A DNA stretch of 60,231 bases, taken from Alphaproteobacteria bacterium (GTDB lineage Bacteria > Pseudomonadota > Alphaproteobacteria > Rhizobiales > Xanthobacteraceae). The stretch is taken from contig WQYW01000008.1 of assembly GCA_009781045.1 (NCBI GenBank), forward strand, positions 1-60,231. The letters run 5' to 3'. The translations under genes were made by a program, and so were the position numbers. Positions 44,116 through 55,299 of the stretch are shown piece after piece; positions within the stretch are counted from its first letter, which is position 1, and each line of letters opens with the position of its first letter. Below the pieces are notes generated by a model. It had not been told where the DNA came from. It did no database searches and worked only from the letters and a program-made list of their open reading frames with translations.

Positions 44116-45691
44116 GTGGATTTTGTGACGACGTCCGGATCCGGGATTTCCGCGGTGCAAAAGCCGTGATCATGACGCAAGATCTCGTTTTCGACCTGCG
44201 ACTGCCAGGTATCGGCGAATTGCTACCTGTGCCTCGCTCCGTGATCGGGTACCGCGACATGTTGTCATCGTCTGGGCTGAAAGGATCCGGCCCCGGAATA
44301 TTTCCGGTGAAATCCCGACACTTTCTCGGAATGACAATCAATTGGAGGAAGACAGGTCATTGCTGTGCTTTCGCCGCGCAGGACTGAAATTCGCCGCAGA
44401 AATGCCGAGCCGATTCCGAACGGATGCAGTCGCAGGATGTCGCCAGGTAAGCCATGGGAGTCATCGCCTGAAGTAGGAAAGTGAGTGGATGGTGACCATT
44501 GCCGGGGATTGAATTCTGCAACCCCGGCGTGAATTCGAATCTGGGTAATCCTCTCATCTCTTCTTTGTGACTTCCGCTCTGCCTTGCGGACACTTCAATT
44601 CCGCCCGGTCAGAGAACCACTACTCAACCACGCGTTCGATCGCTTTTCTCAAAGCCGGTCCAAAGCACCCTGGCCGGGCGGAGAGCATTGCATAAAGATG
44701 GCTGTAATTGGGCGCGGTATCGGCATTTCGCGGGCATCTTCGGTCACTGGCGCGGTTTGGCGCTGGCGGAGCCACCCCGGATTCCGCCTATGGCTTTGAG
44801 ATCCCGATAATTTTTGCGGTGATGCCGGTTCCCTCGCGGAGCCCGCGGCGCCGATTGCCGCAATCCTGAGTGGTGGCCGCAGGGGGCTGGGGATAGCGGT
44901 GGATTTTTTGCCTGCCGGGAGCGCCTTTTCCGGCTTTGTGCAGCGGAGGTCGGGATCGGGCAGCCGACGCGAGCCCCGGTGGAGGTCGCGCCTTGATCAG
45001 GAATCCTTTTAAATGTCAATCAACTGCACCTGCGGGACGGCGTCTCGGCGCATGTCGAGCGACCGGCCGGCCACAACCTGGAGGTGGCGGGGCGGTAGGG
45101 CGCAGTCAAATTGCAGCCACAAATTGCAGTCACAAAGATTGGCTTCTTCGGACAGATGTCCGGAAAGACGCGTGTGTGTTTTTTCGCGTGGGCGGAGAGA
45201 ACCCGCTGCCGGGCGGGAGCGCGTGTCATTTGTTGTGCCATCCTTCAATTCCCGGCAGTCCTGCTACCCATCCATGGGCGGACGTGAGATGGATGATGGA
45301 TGTTGTCCGCTCTCCATTGCCAAAACGCGATACAGGCCGGGTGGACAGCGGCAGATTGCCGATTTGCGGCCTCGTCCGTCTCTTTCGCCCTCGCTCAAGC
45401 GATCCGGCGTCCCGCACCGACCCGCCGCCGCGATGGCCGCCTCGCTATTGCTGGAACGCATCATGGGGAAAGGCAATCCGTCCTCAGGCTTTCAACTCCC
45501 GACGGTGAAATGCGCCGTCCCCCCTCCCCCCGCCCGCTGCCGGTTCGGCGCGCCACAGTGCCGGACAAACCCGAGACGGAATAGGGAATAAAACCTGAGA
45601 TTCTGAGAGTCGATCCGCCAGCACGCGTTCGTCGCCTGCCCCGAGGCTCCGGGTCAGGAAGCCCCTGCGAGCAGCGGACCCGCGAAAAATG
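44116..45691. other. Intergenic stretch, no gene recognised
   Basis: No convincing gene in about 1.6 kb. At 45635-45658 an imperfect 9-base inverted repeat (CCTGCCCCG / CGGGTCAGG, 6-base loop) lies 34 bases beyond the hom stop and could be a weak terminator; there is no T run. Confidence 0.4.
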
Positions 45692-47002
45692 TCACTGCAG
45701 TTCCTCTAGCCGGATGCGTTTGACCTTGCCGCGCTGGACCGGCAGTCCTTCGATTCCGGCGATTGCAGCATTGGCGGCGCTTTCCCGGCAGACATGGGTG
45801 AGGATGATGATATCGGTTTCGCCTTCCCCCTCGGCCGGCTCACGCTGCAGCAGTGCATCGATCGAGATGCCATGGTCGGCAAGGATGCGGGTGATGTCGG
45901 CAAGCACCCCGCGTTTATCCTCAACGCGCAGGCGAAGATAGCAGCCGGTTTCGACCTCGCTCATCGGCAGGATCGGCAGGTCTGACAGAGCGTTTGGCTG
46001 GAAGGCCAGATGCGGCACACGATGTTCGGGGTCGGCAGTGGCAAGGCGGGTCACGTCAACCAGATCGGCGATCACCGCCGAGGCGGTCGGCTCGGCGCCG
46101 GCGCCCTTGCCGTAATAGAGCGTGCTGCCGACGGCATCACCCTTGACGACGATGGCGTTCATCGCACCCTCGACATTGGCGATCAGGCGCTTGGCCGGGA
46201 TCAGCGTCGGATGCACGCGCACCTCGACTCCGTCATCGCGGCGTTTGACAATGCCGAGCAGCTTGATGCGGTAACCGAGCTGTTCGGCATATTTTATGTC
46301 AGCGGCATCGAGCTCGGTGATCCCCTCGACATAGGCTTTGTCGAACTGCACCGGAATGCCGAAGGCGATCGACGCGATTATGGTCGCCTTGTGGGCGGCG
46401 TCGATGCCGGCGATGTCGAAAGTGGGGTCCGCCTCGGCATAGCCCAGGGCCTGCGCTTCTGTCAGCACTTCAGCAAACGACAGGCCTTTGTCACGCATTT
46501 CAGAGAGGATGAAATTGGTGGTACCGTTGATAATCCCGGCGGCCCATTCGATGCGGTTTGCGGTCAGGCCCTCGCGCAATGCCTTGATGATGGGGATGCC
46601 GCCGGCAACGGCAGCCTCGAAGGCGACCATGACGCCGCGCTGGCGCGCCGCTGTGAAAATTTCGTTGCCATGAACCGCGAGCAGCGCCTTGTTGGCGGTG
46701 ACAACGTGCTTGCCGTTTTCAATGGCCTTGAGCACCAGCTCCCGGGCGATCCCGCAGCCGCCGATGAGTTCGACAACGATATCAATTCCGGGATCGGCGA
46801 CCACGGCGAAAGCGTCCGCGGTCAGCGCCACGTCATCCCCGGCGATGCGGCGGGCGAGTTCAAGGTTCTTGTCCGCCACAACGCGGATCCGGATCGGGCG
46901 CCCGGCACGGCGCGTGATTTCCGCCTCGTTGCGTTTGAGGACGGTGAAGGTGCCGCCGCCAACAGTTCCGATGCCCAGAAGGCCGACATTGATCGGTTTC
47001 AT
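45692..47002 (-). CDS. hom: Homoserine dehydrogenase
   Basis: A 436-residue enzyme that reduces aspartate semialdehyde to homoserine on the path to threonine and methionine. The N-terminal NAD(P)-binding motif (LLGIGTVGGGT), the substrate region (AGIINGTTNFILSEM, AEADPTFDIAGIDAAHK) and a C-terminal ACT domain (YLRLRVEDKRGVLADITRIL) for feedback by threonine are all present; length is normal. It lies about 320 bases downstream of alaA on the same strand, an order common in alphaproteobacteria. Confidence 0.97.
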   Translation of the reverse strand: MKPINVGLLGIGTVGGGTFTVLKRNEAEITRRAGRPIRIRVVADKNLELARRIAGDDVALTADAFAVVADPGIDIVVELIGGCGIARELVLKAIENGKHVVTANKALLAVHGNEIFTAARQRGVMVAFEAAVAGGIPIIKALREGLTANRIEWAAGIINGTTNFILSEMRDKGLSFAEVLTEAQALGYAEADPTFDIAGIDAAHKATIIASIAFGIPVQFDKAYVEGITELDAADIKYAEQLGYRIKLLGIVKRRDDGVEVRVHPTLIPAKRLIANVEGAMNAIVVKGDAVGSTLYYGKGAGAEPTASAVIADLVDVTRLATADPEHRVPHLAFQPNALSDLPILPMSEVETGCYLRLRVEDKRGVLADITRILADHGISIDALLQREPAEGEGETDIIILTHVCRESAANAAIAGIEGLPVQRGKVKRIRLEELQ

Positions 47003-47321
47003 TGCTTCCCCAGAAAATGGCCCGTCCCTTTTTCAGGATCGGGGAGGTAGACGATCGCGACCGCAACGCCGCGCATTTTCAATTCCGTGACTTTCGTCCG
47101 GTGATCCTGTCGCATCGCGCGCCGTCGCCCGAAAGGTCAATACGCAAAAACGACGGAAAGCCGACAACACACGTCACATTCGACCGATCGCCCGCGAATT
47201 TTGAGAAAACCTGTGCGCTACTGCAGAGCCAGGAGGACCCGGTCTTCGCCCAGAAACGCCGCGGCGGCGGCCTTTTGTTGTCGCCAGCGCCGTCTTTGGC
47301 TCAGCCATCAGGTCCCCTCTC
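47003..47321. other. Spacer between alaA and hom
   Basis: About 320 bases on the same strand as both genes. No gene seen; a separate hom promoter may lie here. Confidence 0.35.
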
Positions 47322-48548
47322 TCAGGTTCCATGCCGCTTGCGATAATTCTCCAGGAAGCGGGCGACGCGGTTGATGGCGTCGCGCAGCGTGTCCTCGTGG
47401 GGGAGGAAGACCAGGCGGAAATGGTCGGTACTGCCCCAGTTGAATCCGGTCCCCTGCACCAGCAACACCTTTTCCTCCTGCAGCAGTTCGGCGATGAAAG
47501 CCTGATCGTCCTTGATCGGGTAGACGGCCGGATCAAGACGGGGGAACATGTAGAGCGCCGCCTGGGGCTTGACGCAGGTGACGCCGGGGATGGCGGTGAT
47601 CAGTTCGTGGGCGATATCGCGCTGGCGGCGCAGACGGCCGCCCTGGGCCACCAGATCGTCGATGCTCTGATAACCACCGAGTGCCGTCTGAATGCCGTAT
47701 TGACCCGGCGCATTGGCGCATAAACGCATCGATGCCAGAATATCGAGACCCTCGATATAATCCCTGGCATGACGCCGCTCACCGGACACCACCATCCAGC
47801 CGGCACGGTAGCCGCAGGAGCGGTAATTCTTCGACAGACTGTTGAAGGTGATGGTAAGCACGTCCTCCGACAGGGCCGCGATCGTTGTATGCCGGGCGCC
47901 ATCATAGAGGATCTTGTCATAGACCTCGTCGGCGTAGATGATGAGATGATGCTGGCGGGCGATTTCGATGATATCGCGCAAAAGATCGTCCGGATAGAGC
48001 GCCCCGGTCGGGTTGTTGGGGTTGATGATGATGATGGCCCTGGTATTCTGGGTGATCCTGCGGCGGATGTCGTTGATGTCCGGGAGCCAGCCGTTGTTCT
48101 CGTCGCACAGATAATGCACGGGCTGGCCGCCCGACAGGCTGACCGCCGCGGTCCACAACGGATAATCCGGTGCCGGCACCAGCACCTCGTCACCGGCGTC
48201 AAGCAGAGCATTCATGGCCATGACGATCAGTTCGGAGGCCCCGTTGCCGATATAGATGTCCTCCAGCGTCACACCCTTCACATGCTTTTCCTGGGTGTAA
48301 TGCATCACCGCTTTGCGGGCGGCGAAAATGCCCTTGGAATCGGTGTAGCCGGCCGCGCTCGGCAGATTGAGGATGATGTCCTGCTGAATCTCCTCCGGGG
48401 AATCGAAGTCGAAGGCGGCCAGATTGCCGATATTCAGCTTGATGATCTTGTGGCCCTCTTCCTCCATCTGCTTGGCCACCTGCAATACGGGGCCACGGAT
48501 GTCGTAGCAGACATTGGCAAGCTTGGCGGATTTCTTGACATGCTTCAT
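47322..48548 (-). CDS. alaA: Alanine-synthesising aminotransferase AlaA
   Basis: A 408-residue PLP-dependent aminotransferase of fold type I that makes alanine from pyruvate and glutamate. It matches E. coli AlaA along its whole length: LANVCYDIRGPVL near the start, DIYIGNGASELIV, PAPDYPLWTAAVSLS, INPNNPTGA, ADEVYDKILYD, the PLP-binding Lys in FNSLSKNYR, and EKVLLVQGTGFNW. One small difference is NIGNLAAFDF where AlaA usually has NIGNPAPFGF. It precedes hom on the same strand. A related cysteine/valine-linked role (AlaC) is less likely given the match. Confidence 0.94.
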   Translation of the reverse strand: MKHVKKSAKLANVCYDIRGPVLQVAKQMEEEGHKIIKLNIGNLAAFDFDSPEEIQQDIILNLPSAAGYTDSKGIFAARKAVMHYTQEKHVKGVTLEDIYIGNGASELIVMAMNALLDAGDEVLVPAPDYPLWTAAVSLSGGQPVHYLCDENNGWLPDINDIRRRITQNTRAIIIINPNNPTGALYPDDLLRDIIEIARQHHLIIYADEVYDKILYDGARHTTIAALSEDVLTITFNSLSKNYRSCGYRAGWMVVSGERRHARDYIEGLDILASMRLCANAPGQYGIQTALGGYQSIDDLVAQGGRLRRQRDIAHELITAIPGVTCVKPQAALYMFPRLDPAVYPIKDDQAFIAELLQEEKVLLVQGTGFNWGSTDHFRLVFLPHEDTLRDAINRVARFLENYRKRHGT

Positions 48549-49508
48549 GAAAGCGACTCCATGGCGGGATCCATCTTTATGCGGTCAGTCCGTGCGAGCA
48601 TGGCACCAGCAAGGGCAAGGGAACGGGAGAGGGCAAAAAGGTCTGCGCGCACGCGCGCGCCCCTGGTGTTCTGCTCGAAGGCAGAAGGCGTCGGAAGGGG
48701 CAGATGCTCGAAGAGCCAGGCTGCCATCACCATTGCGCACGACATTGCTTTTCAAATCGCATCCGCATTGTTTCGGACCTCGGATTGGCCTCTCGCCATA
48801 GCAGAGACCGCATCAAATCCGAAGCACGCCTTGACCGAAAGGGAGAGGAATATTGCGGTGCTGCACCGCGCCGTTCCGCCCCCGCATCTTTCTATAAGAT
48901 ATTGAAATCATTAAAATCTTCCACCATGCCCTGCGGTCACTCGGGAACGGCCTGCCTGCCCCCCGGGGTAAGGTTTTGGAGCCGCTGGCAGACCGCGAGG
49001 GCCGCTTCACCCGGTCAAGACCGCCAGCAGAGGGGGAGCGTGGCGCCTGCCCTCCCCCCCCCCTTGGCCAGCAATTCTCCGCCCTTGAGGGTTCCGCCAG
49101 TGCCACGCGGATCAGGAGAAAAGCCGGCTTTGCGCGGATTGCTGGTGCCGCTTTGAACATGCCGGCAACGGCCAGGGAAGGGGGGGCAGGATTGCCACGA
49201 TCGAGCGCGACCAGCCGGGATTGTGCGGGTTCTGCACCCCTTGCACCCAGCCGGATGACCGAGGCCTGGCAAGGGGGGCGCGTCCGACCCAGTGCGCGCT
49301 CTGCCGCCGGCAAGCCGGCGGCATCTGCTGCCCCCATTGGGTGCGGACGGGTTGGAGCGGGATTTGTGTGTCCGGCGAATTTTCCGTTAACCAGCCGCGA
49401 GCTGTTCATGGCACACCCTTCAGCGCCGATTTTGCTGACGCCAGTTTTGCCGATTTTTGCCGCGCGTGATCACCTGGAAATGCGACAGGGGAGGATCGCG
49501 CGGCGCGC
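48549..49508. other. Intergenic stretch upstream of alaA
   Basis: No gene recognised in about 1 kb. The alaA promoter should lie near the left end. A CG-alternating tract (GCGCGCACGCGCGCG-like) is near 48645. Confidence 0.35.
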
Positions 49509-49912
49509 CATGGCGATATTGAGACCTCCTGTATTCCTGGCTGTCACGATTGCGTTGTTGCCGCACGGCAAACTGGGTGACAGGACGGCGGCAAGCCGCT
49601 TTTGCCGAAGGTCTTTTTGAGGATGGGGCCGCGGCCAACGCGCGCCGGCTGCGCCAAAGCCGTGGAAACTGGAAATCTGGCGGCCCCTGGCGGAGCAGGG
49701 TAACGTGCGGCCTCCGTTCGGGCGTGCCCTTCTGCGCCCGATGGGCCGAGGCGTTCCGCAGAAGAATGCGGAGAGCCTCACGTGGCTGCGTCGGGCAGCC
49801 GAACCGGGCGATGCCACATCTCAGCTGGCTCTCGGTGGCACCTGTGCGCAGGGGCTCGGTGTCGGAAAGACCGTGGAGTCCCTCAGGTGGGCTCCTTCTT
49901 TCTTCAGGCCAG
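49509..49912 (+). pseudogene. Frameshifted Sel1-repeat protein gene
   Basis: Three plus-strand frames each keep one part of a secreted Sel1 protein. From 49509: MAILRPPVFLAVTIALLPHG, a signal-peptide-like start. From about 49600 in another frame: AAFAEGLFEDGAAANARR, like the usual linker before the repeats. From 49678 in a third frame: WRPLAEQGNVRPPFGRALL, RGVPQKNAESLTWLRRAAE and SQLALGGTCAQGLGVGKT, clearly decayed Sel1 units with lost Tyr and Gly positions. At least two frameshifts separate them. It is not a close copy of the intact Sel1 gene at 32142, which lacks a signal peptide. Confidence 0.8.
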
Positions 49913-50170
49913 ACCGTCGTCTGAAAAGCCTTCTGAGTGCGAAAAGCCGCGATCCTGACAGCGGAGCAGGTCCGGCAAGGCCAGGAGCCCAAGCGGCACA
50001 ATGGCAGATGAAGAAGGAGATGGCGCCGAATTGACGGCTTCGCGAGGTTACCTCACCCGCGAATTTCTTCGCCAGACTCCAGGCCGTTTTGCACCCATCG
50101 CCACCCGCGGTCGACAAGGCCGGACGCAATTTCCTCGCGGCGGCCATCCGGCTTGATCGACAGACAGACC
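49913..50170. other. Spacer beyond ntrC with small hairpin
   Basis: No gene. A nested inverted repeat (TTCGCGAGGT ... ACCTCACCCGCGAA) lies at 50039-50063 between the pseudogene and the ntrC stop and might terminate either transcript weakly. Confidence 0.3.
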
Positions 50171-51613
50171 CTAGCTGCCGCGATAGACCTCGATGTCGAG
50201 TTCGCGGATCTTTTTGCGCAGCGTATTGCGGTTCAATCCGAGCAGGTCTGCGGCCCGGATCTGGTTGCCGTGGGTGGCGGTGAGCACAGCGGTCAGGAGG
50301 GGCACCTCGATTTCCCGCAGGATGCGCTGGTACAGCCCCGGTGGCGGCAGGGAGTTGGGGAAGCTGTCGAAAAGGGCGGCAAGATAGGATTCGACTGCGG
50401 CGCTGAGATCCTCAACCTCAGCGGGTCCCCTGCCCGCATGGGGCGCCTGTGCCGCCAGTTCGCCGTCGATGACCGAGGCCGTGATCAGATCCTGGGGATA
50501 GAGCACGGCGAGCCGCCGCGCCAGATTTTCCAGTTCCCGGACATTGCCGTTCCAGCGATGCTGCCTGAGCCGCTCCATGGCGAGGCTGTCGAGTTTTTTC
50601 GGTGCCATCCCCTCCTTCTCAGCCTGCATCAGGAAGTGGCGCATCAGATCGGGCAGATCCTCGATCCGTTCCCGCAGCGGCGGCAGGCGCAACGGCACCA
50701 CGTTGATGCGGAAGAACAGATCCTCGCGGAACAGCCCCTGCTGGATCAGGAGGCGCAGATCCTTGTTGCTGGCGGCGACAATGCGCACATCGGTCCTGAT
50801 CGGGCTCCTGCCGCCGACGGTGGTGTATTCCCCCTGCTGCAGCACACGTAACAGCCGGGTCTGGGCATCCATCGGCATGTCACCGATTTCATCGAGAAAC
50901 AGCGTGCCTCCTTCAGCCTGCTGGAAACGGCCGAATGTACGGTTGCTGGCCCCGGTGAAGGCTCCGCGCTCATGGCCGAACAATTCGGACTCGATCAGAT
51001 CGCGCGGGATCGCCGCCATGTTGATAGCGACAAAAGGCCCGTTGCGGCGCTTGCCGTAGTCGTGCAGCGCGCGCGCCACCAGTTCCTTGCCGGTTCCGGA
51101 CTCGCCGGTGATCATAACGGTGAGATCGGTCTGCATCAGGCGGGCCAGCACGCGGTAGATTTCCTGCATTGCCGGCGAACGGCCGACCAGCGGGATCGAC
51201 TCCATCTCCGTGTCGGGAGCTGCCGCGCGCGGCCGCTCGCGCGGCTCAGCCAGCGCGCGGCCGACGATGGCGATCAGTTCCTTGAGATCGAAGGGTTTGG
51301 GCAGATACTCATAGGCGCCGCGCTCGGAGGCGCGGATCGCGGTCATGAAGGTATTCTGCGCGCTCATGACAATGACCGGCAGATCGGGGCGGATCTTCCT
51401 GATCCGCGGCAGGAGATCGAAGGCGTTTTCGTCGGGCATCACCACGTCGGTGATGACGAGATCGCCCTCCCCGTGATCAATCCAGCGCCACAGGGTGGCG
51501 GCGCAGCCGGTGAGGTGGACTTCATAACCGGCACGTGACAGCGCCTGATTGAGCACCGTGCGAATGGCCGCATCATCATCGGCGACCAGGATGCGGCCTG
51601 TAGCCCTCGTCAT
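50171..51613 (-). CDS. ntrC: Nitrogen regulator NtrC (NR(I)), sigma-54 activator
   Basis: A 480-residue activator of nitrogen-starvation genes. The receiver domain ([12 protein letters not shown], Asp in [10 protein letters not shown], Lys in YLPKPF) is followed by an AAA+ domain with Walker A (TGESGTGKE), the sigma-54 contact loop GAFTGA ([12 protein letters not shown]), and Walker B ([12 protein letters not shown]). The C-terminus has the Fis-type DNA-binding helix pair ([18 protein letters not shown]). It overlaps ntrB by four bases. In many relatives ntrY follows next; here the next gene on this strand is far away. Confidence 0.97.
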   Translation of the reverse strand: MTRATGRILVADDDAAIRTVLNQALSRAGYEVHLTGCAATLWRWIDHGEGDLVITDVVMPDENAFDLLPRIRKIRPDLPVIVMSAQNTFMTAIRASERGAYEYLPKPFDLKELIAIVGRALAEPRERPRAAAPDTEMESIPLVGRSPAMQEIYRVLARLMQTDLTVMITGESGTGKELVARALHDYGKRRNGPFVAINMAAIPRDLIESELFGHERGAFTGASNRTFGRFQQAEGGTLFLDEIGDMPMDAQTRLLRVLQQGEYTTVGGRSPIRTDVRIVAASNKDLRLLIQQGLFREDLFFRINVVPLRLPPLRERIEDLPDLMRHFLMQAEKEGMAPKKLDSLAMERLRQHRWNGNVRELENLARRLAVLYPQDLITASVIDGELAAQAPHAGRGPAEVEDLSAAVESYLAALFDSFPNSLPPPGLYQRILREIEVPLLTAVLTATHGNQIRAADLLGLNRNTLRKKIRELDIEVYRGS

Positions 51614-52794
51614 TTTGGTCCCTGCTCCGGTGACACAGAGGAAGCTTCAGCAGGTGAAAATCCATCGCAATCGCCCGCCTTGTCTGCATCCTGTCGGGAT
51701 GAACTGTCAAAGATCGGCATCAGGACACGGAAGGTGGTGCGGCGCGGCTCCGACTCGCATTCGATGATGCCGCCGTGATCCCCGATGATCTTTGCCACCA
51801 GAGCCAGGCCCAGACCACTGCCGCCCGACTTGGTGGTGACGAAGGGGTCAAACAGATTGAACAGGATGTCGTCCGGCACACCGGGACCATTGTCCCTGAC
51901 GCAGAATTCGAGCGGCAGCGACACCCGTGAGCGCTGTCCGGGGATCGACAGACGCACCCCCGGGCGGAAAGCGGTGGTGAGCTGGATTTCGCCATCGCCG
52001 GCAAAATCCGCAAGCGACTCGGCGGCATTTTTAACCAGGTTGAGAACGACCTGGATCAGCTGGTCGCGGTTGGCGAGCACCGGCGGCAGAGAGGGATCAT
52101 AGTCCTCAACAAAGCCGATGTTGCGGCCGAATCCCGATTGCGCCAGACGCTTGACGTGGCCCAGCACGGAATGAATGTTGACCGGGCCGCGCTGTACCGG
52201 GCGGTCGTCGCCGAACACCGCCATACGATCGACCAGGGTGACGATACGGTCGGCCTCATCGCAGATCAGCTGTGTCAGCACCCGATCCTCCGGCGAGGCC
52301 TCCTGTTCCAGAAGCTGGGCCGCACCGCGGATGCCCGACAGCGGGTTCTTGATCTCATGCGCCAGCATGGTGGCAAGCGCGCTCACCGAGCGGGCAGCAC
52401 TGCGGTGGGTGAGCTGGCGATCCATCTTGTCGGCGATGGTGCGTTCCTGAAGCATCACCACGACATGGGCGGACTGCTCGGCCAGCGGCGCGACATGGAG
52501 ATCGACCTGTCGGGGCCCGATGCGCGGGGTGCCGAGATCGACCTTGTACTCATTGACGGGGGCTTTCGACGCCCGCACCTGATCGATGAGGGCGAGAAGG
52601 GGGCTGGCAAACGGCGTGAGATCGCACAGCGCCTGGCGCCGCAACATCTGGGTGGAGATTTCGAAGAAGGACTCGGCGGCGCTGTTGGCGCGGGCGATCT
52701 TGCCGTCAGGTCCGATCAGAAGCACCGGATTGGGCAGGGCATCGAGGATGGCATCACTGTCCGATGGCGGCGGAGGATGCCCATGCGCGGTCAT
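51610..52794 (-). CDS. ntrB: Nitrogen sensor kinase NtrB (NR(II))
   Basis: A 394-residue soluble kinase/phosphatase that sets NtrC phosphorylation under PII control. A PAS domain ([27 protein letters not shown]), a HisKA box ([18 protein letters not shown]) and an HATPase domain ([29 protein letters not shown]) are in the standard order. No membrane span is seen. The start at 52794 overlaps the dusB stop by four bases (ATGA), and the domain begins shortly after; the longer in-frame extension lies inside dusB. It overlaps ntrC by four bases. Confidence 0.96.
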   Translation of the reverse strand: MTAHGHPPPPSDSDAILDALPNPVLLIGPDGKIARANSAAESFFEISTQMLRRQALCDLTPFASPLLALIDQVRASKAPVNEYKVDLGTPRIGPRQVDLHVAPLAEQSAHVVVMLQERTIADKMDRQLTHRSAARSVSALATMLAHEIKNPLSGIRGAAQLLEQEASPEDRVLTQLICDEADRIVTLVDRMAVFGDDRPVQRGPVNIHSVLGHVKRLAQSGFGRNIGFVEDYDPSLPPVLANRDQLIQVVLNLVKNAAESLADFAGDGEIQLTTAFRPGVRLSIPGQRSRVSLPLEFCVRDNGPGVPDDILFNLFDPFVTTKSGGSGLGLALVAKIIGDHGGIIECESEPRRTTFRVLMPIFDSSSRQDADKAGDCDGFSPAEASSVSPEQGPK

Positions 52795-53849
52795 CTTGCA
52801 GCACTCCGGGCGAAATCGGCGAAGGCATCGCTGAGCGAGCGATGCACCATGGCGGTGTCTTCGCAGGTGAGAATTCGCTGCCGCCACGCCTTGATCCGCG
52901 CCGGAGGCACCGCCTCTCCCCGTCCCGCGACATCGATCGCCCAGCCGAGATGCTTGCGGGCATGCCTGATGCCGATGCGCGGACCGTAGAAATCGCAGAT
53001 GCCATGATAGAGGGCATGGACATAGCCCAGCTGGAGGGCGAGCGAGGGCATCGCTTCGTCCGCACCTCCCTGCAGCCGGCGGCCGATCTGCCCCGGTAGC
53101 CAGGGCTGCCCCTGTGCGGCACGTCCGATCATCACCGCATCGGCACCCGAAGCTTTGAGAGCGGCGGTGGCGCTGTCAAAACAGGTGATGTCGCCATTGA
53201 CGACGAGCGGCACCGAAATCGCATCCCGGACCTCGGCGACCGCCGCCCAGTCGGCCCGGCCACCGTAGAACTGGCTGCGGGTGCGGCCATGGACCGTGAC
53301 CAGGACCACGCCTGCCGCCTGGGCACGACGCGCCAGTTCGGCGGCGTTGCGGCTGAGATGGTCCCAGCCCAGGCGCATTTTCAGGGTCACCGGCACCGTC
53401 ACCGCAGCGGTCGTGGCCTCGATCAGCCGGGTGGCATGATCAATGTCGCGCATCAGAGCCGAGCCGGACTGACCGCCGGTGACGTGGCGCGCCGGACAGC
53501 CCATATTGATATCGATGATGTCGGCACCATCGCCTTGCGCGATCCGGGCCGCTTCCGCCATCCATCTGGTGTCACAGCCGGCGAGCTGAACCACATGGGG
53601 GCCAAGTCCGGTGGCAGCACAGCGCCGGCGCGACATCGTCAGGCCCCGGACCAGATCATCGCTGGCGGTCATTTCGGACACGGCAAGACCCACCCCCAAT
53701 TCGCTCACCAGACGGCGGAAGGGGAAATCGGTCACCCCCGACATGGGGGCCAGGAAAACCGGGCAGGTGATGTCAATCTTGCCTATTTTCAATGCTTTGC
53801 CGTCATTGCCTGAAAGCCGCCGGATCGCCCCCCCCGCCCTCGTTGCCAA
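52791..53849 (-). CDS. dusB: tRNA-dihydrouridine synthase DusB (NifR3)
   Basis: A flavoenzyme of about 350 residues that reduces uridines in the tRNA D-loop. Landmarks are [13 protein letters not shown], the catalytic Cys region [43 protein letters not shown] and NGDI. It leads the ntrBC operon as in many proteobacteria. The start is unsure: the longest frame begins with TTG at 53849, another TTG at 53792 (LKIGKIDI) fits the family N-terminus better, and neither has a clear ribosome binding site. Confidence 0.95.
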   Translation of the reverse strand: MATRAGGAIRRLSGNDGKALKIGKIDITCPVFLAPMSGVTDFPFRRLVSELGVGLAVSEMTASDDLVRGLTMSRRRCAATGLGPHVVQLAGCDTRWMAEAARIAQGDGADIIDINMGCPARHVTGGQSGSALMRDIDHATRLIEATTAAVTVPVTLKMRLGWDHLSRNAAELARRAQAAGVVLVTVHGRTRSQFYGGRADWAAVAEVRDAISVPLVVNGDITCFDSATAALKASGADAVMIGRAAQGQPWLPGQIGRRLQGGADEAMPSLALQLGYVHALYHGICDFYGPRIGIRHARKHLGWAIDVAGRGEAVPPARIKAWRQRILTCEDTAMVHRSLSDAFADFARSAAR

Positions 53850-54082
53850 ACCGCTGCCGCAAGACCCTTCGAAGGGGGAGCGGGAAAAGATCCGCCTTCC
53901 GGGGGCGGTGACGGCATTCTAGCATGATTTGGGGGCGCTCCGCCGCCCTTCGTGCGGCTTTGCCGTTTTGACGAAAAATCATGGGACATTTCAGCCAAAT
54001 CCGTTTAGCAATCCGCATCTTTCATCGCTTAAAGCTCAAGGCAGTGGGGCGTCTTTCAGGTCCCGAGTGAGTAGTTGACCCC
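53850..54082. promoter_or_regulatory. Divergent promoter region of dusB-ntrBC and ispDF
   Basis: The 230-base spacer between two divergent transcripts should carry both promoters. No unambiguous -35/-10 pair was found. Confidence 0.35.
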
Positions 54083-55294
54083 ATGGTGAGTTCAGAACAG
54101 TCCCAGGGACCGCGTGCCGCGGTGGTCGTGGTTGCCGCCGGCCGGGGCCTGCGCGCCGGTGCCGGCGGACCCAAGCAATATCGTTTTCTGGGCGGCCAGC
54201 CGGTGATCCGTCGCACCATGGCCTGTTTCGCGGGCCATCCCGAGCTTCTTGCGGTGCAGCCCGTGGTCAATCCCGACGACAGCGCAATGTTCCGGGACGC
54301 AGTTTCCGGCCTCGGCCACCAGGCCCCGGTCAATGGCGGCGCGACGCGGCAGGCGTCCGTGCTGGCCGGGCTTGAGGCCCTGGCTGCGCTTGCACCCGAC
54401 ATCGTGCTGATCCATGACGCCGCACGGCCCTTTGTTTCTGCCGGCCTGATCAGCCGCGCCATTGCTGCCGCGCAGCGCTCCGGCGCTGCAATTCCGGCGA
54501 TTGCGGTGACCGACACCATCAAGCTGATCGACGACAACGGCGCGGTCGAGGCGACGCCCGATCGCGCCCGGCTGCGCATCGCGCAAACGCCGCAGTCTTT
54601 CCGTTTCGACGTTATCCTTGCCGCCCATCGCCGCGCCGCCGCCCAGGGCCTTATGGATTTCACCGATGACGCAGCGATTGCGGAATGGGCCGGATTGACG
54701 GTGTCAACCTTCGAAGGTGATGTGACCAATATGAAGCTGACTACACCCGAAGATTTCATACATGAGGAAGCGCGCCTCAGCGCGGAACTCGGGGATATCC
54801 GGACCGGGACCGGTTATGACGTCCACGCCTTCGGCCCGGGTGACCACCTCATGATCTGCGGTGTGTCGGTGCCGCACAGCCAGGGCGTGCTGGCCCATTC
54901 CGACGGCGATGTCGGTCTCCATGCGCTGGTGGACGCCATTCTCGGCGCTCTGGCCGACGGCGACATCGGCGCGCATTTTCCGCCCAGTGATCCGCAATGG
55001 AAGGGTGCCTCCTCCGATCGCTTCCTCAAAGCCGCCGTGGATCGCGTCCGCGCCCGGGGTGGACGCATCAGCAATCTCGAGGTCACCCTGATCTGCGAAC
55101 GGCCCCGCATCGGCCCGCTTCGTGAGGCCATGCGGATGCGCATCGCGGCCATTTCCGGGGTCGATATCTCGCGCATCGCAGTAAAGGCGACCACCACGGA
55201 GAAGCTGGGCTTCACCGGCCGTGGCGAGGGCATCGCCGCCACCGCCAGCGCCACCCTCCGTCTTCCCTTCAGCGACACCGGCCGGAGTCTCTGA
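54083..55294 (+). CDS. ispDF: Bifunctional MEP-pathway enzyme IspDF
   Basis: A 403-residue fusion of two isoprenoid enzymes. Residues about 10-230 are the cytidylyltransferase IspD ([17 protein letters not shown] near the start, [27 protein letters not shown]). Residues about 240-395 are the cyclodiphosphate synthase IspF (GTGYDVHAF with Asp and His zinc ligands, [48 protein letters not shown]). This fusion is typical of alphaproteobacteria. It is divergent from dusB, and cinA-type amidase follows only 5 bases later. Confidence 0.97.
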   Translation: MVSSEQSQGPRAAVVVVAAGRGLRAGAGGPKQYRFLGGQPVIRRTMACFAGHPELLAVQPVVNPDDSAMFRDAVSGLGHQAPVNGGATRQASVLAGLEALAALAPDIVLIHDAARPFVSAGLISRAIAAAQRSGAAIPAIAVTDTIKLIDDNGAVEATPDRARLRIAQTPQSFRFDVILAAHRRAAAQGLMDFTDDAAIAEWAGLTVSTFEGDVTNMKLTTPEDFIHEEARLSAELGDIRTGTGYDVHAFGPGDHLMICGVSVPHSQGVLAHSDGDVGLHALVDAILGALADGDIGAHFPPSDPQWKGASSDRFLKAAVDRVRARGGRISNLEVTLICERPRIGPLREAMRMRIAAISGVDISRIAVKATTTEKLGFTGRGEGIAATASATLRLPFSDTGRSL

Positions 55295-55299
55295 AAGCC

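Noticed and set aside
44500..44580. tRNA-like segment (GAATTCGAATCTGGGT)
   Set aside because: No cloverleaf can be drawn around it; acceptor and anticodon arms are missing.
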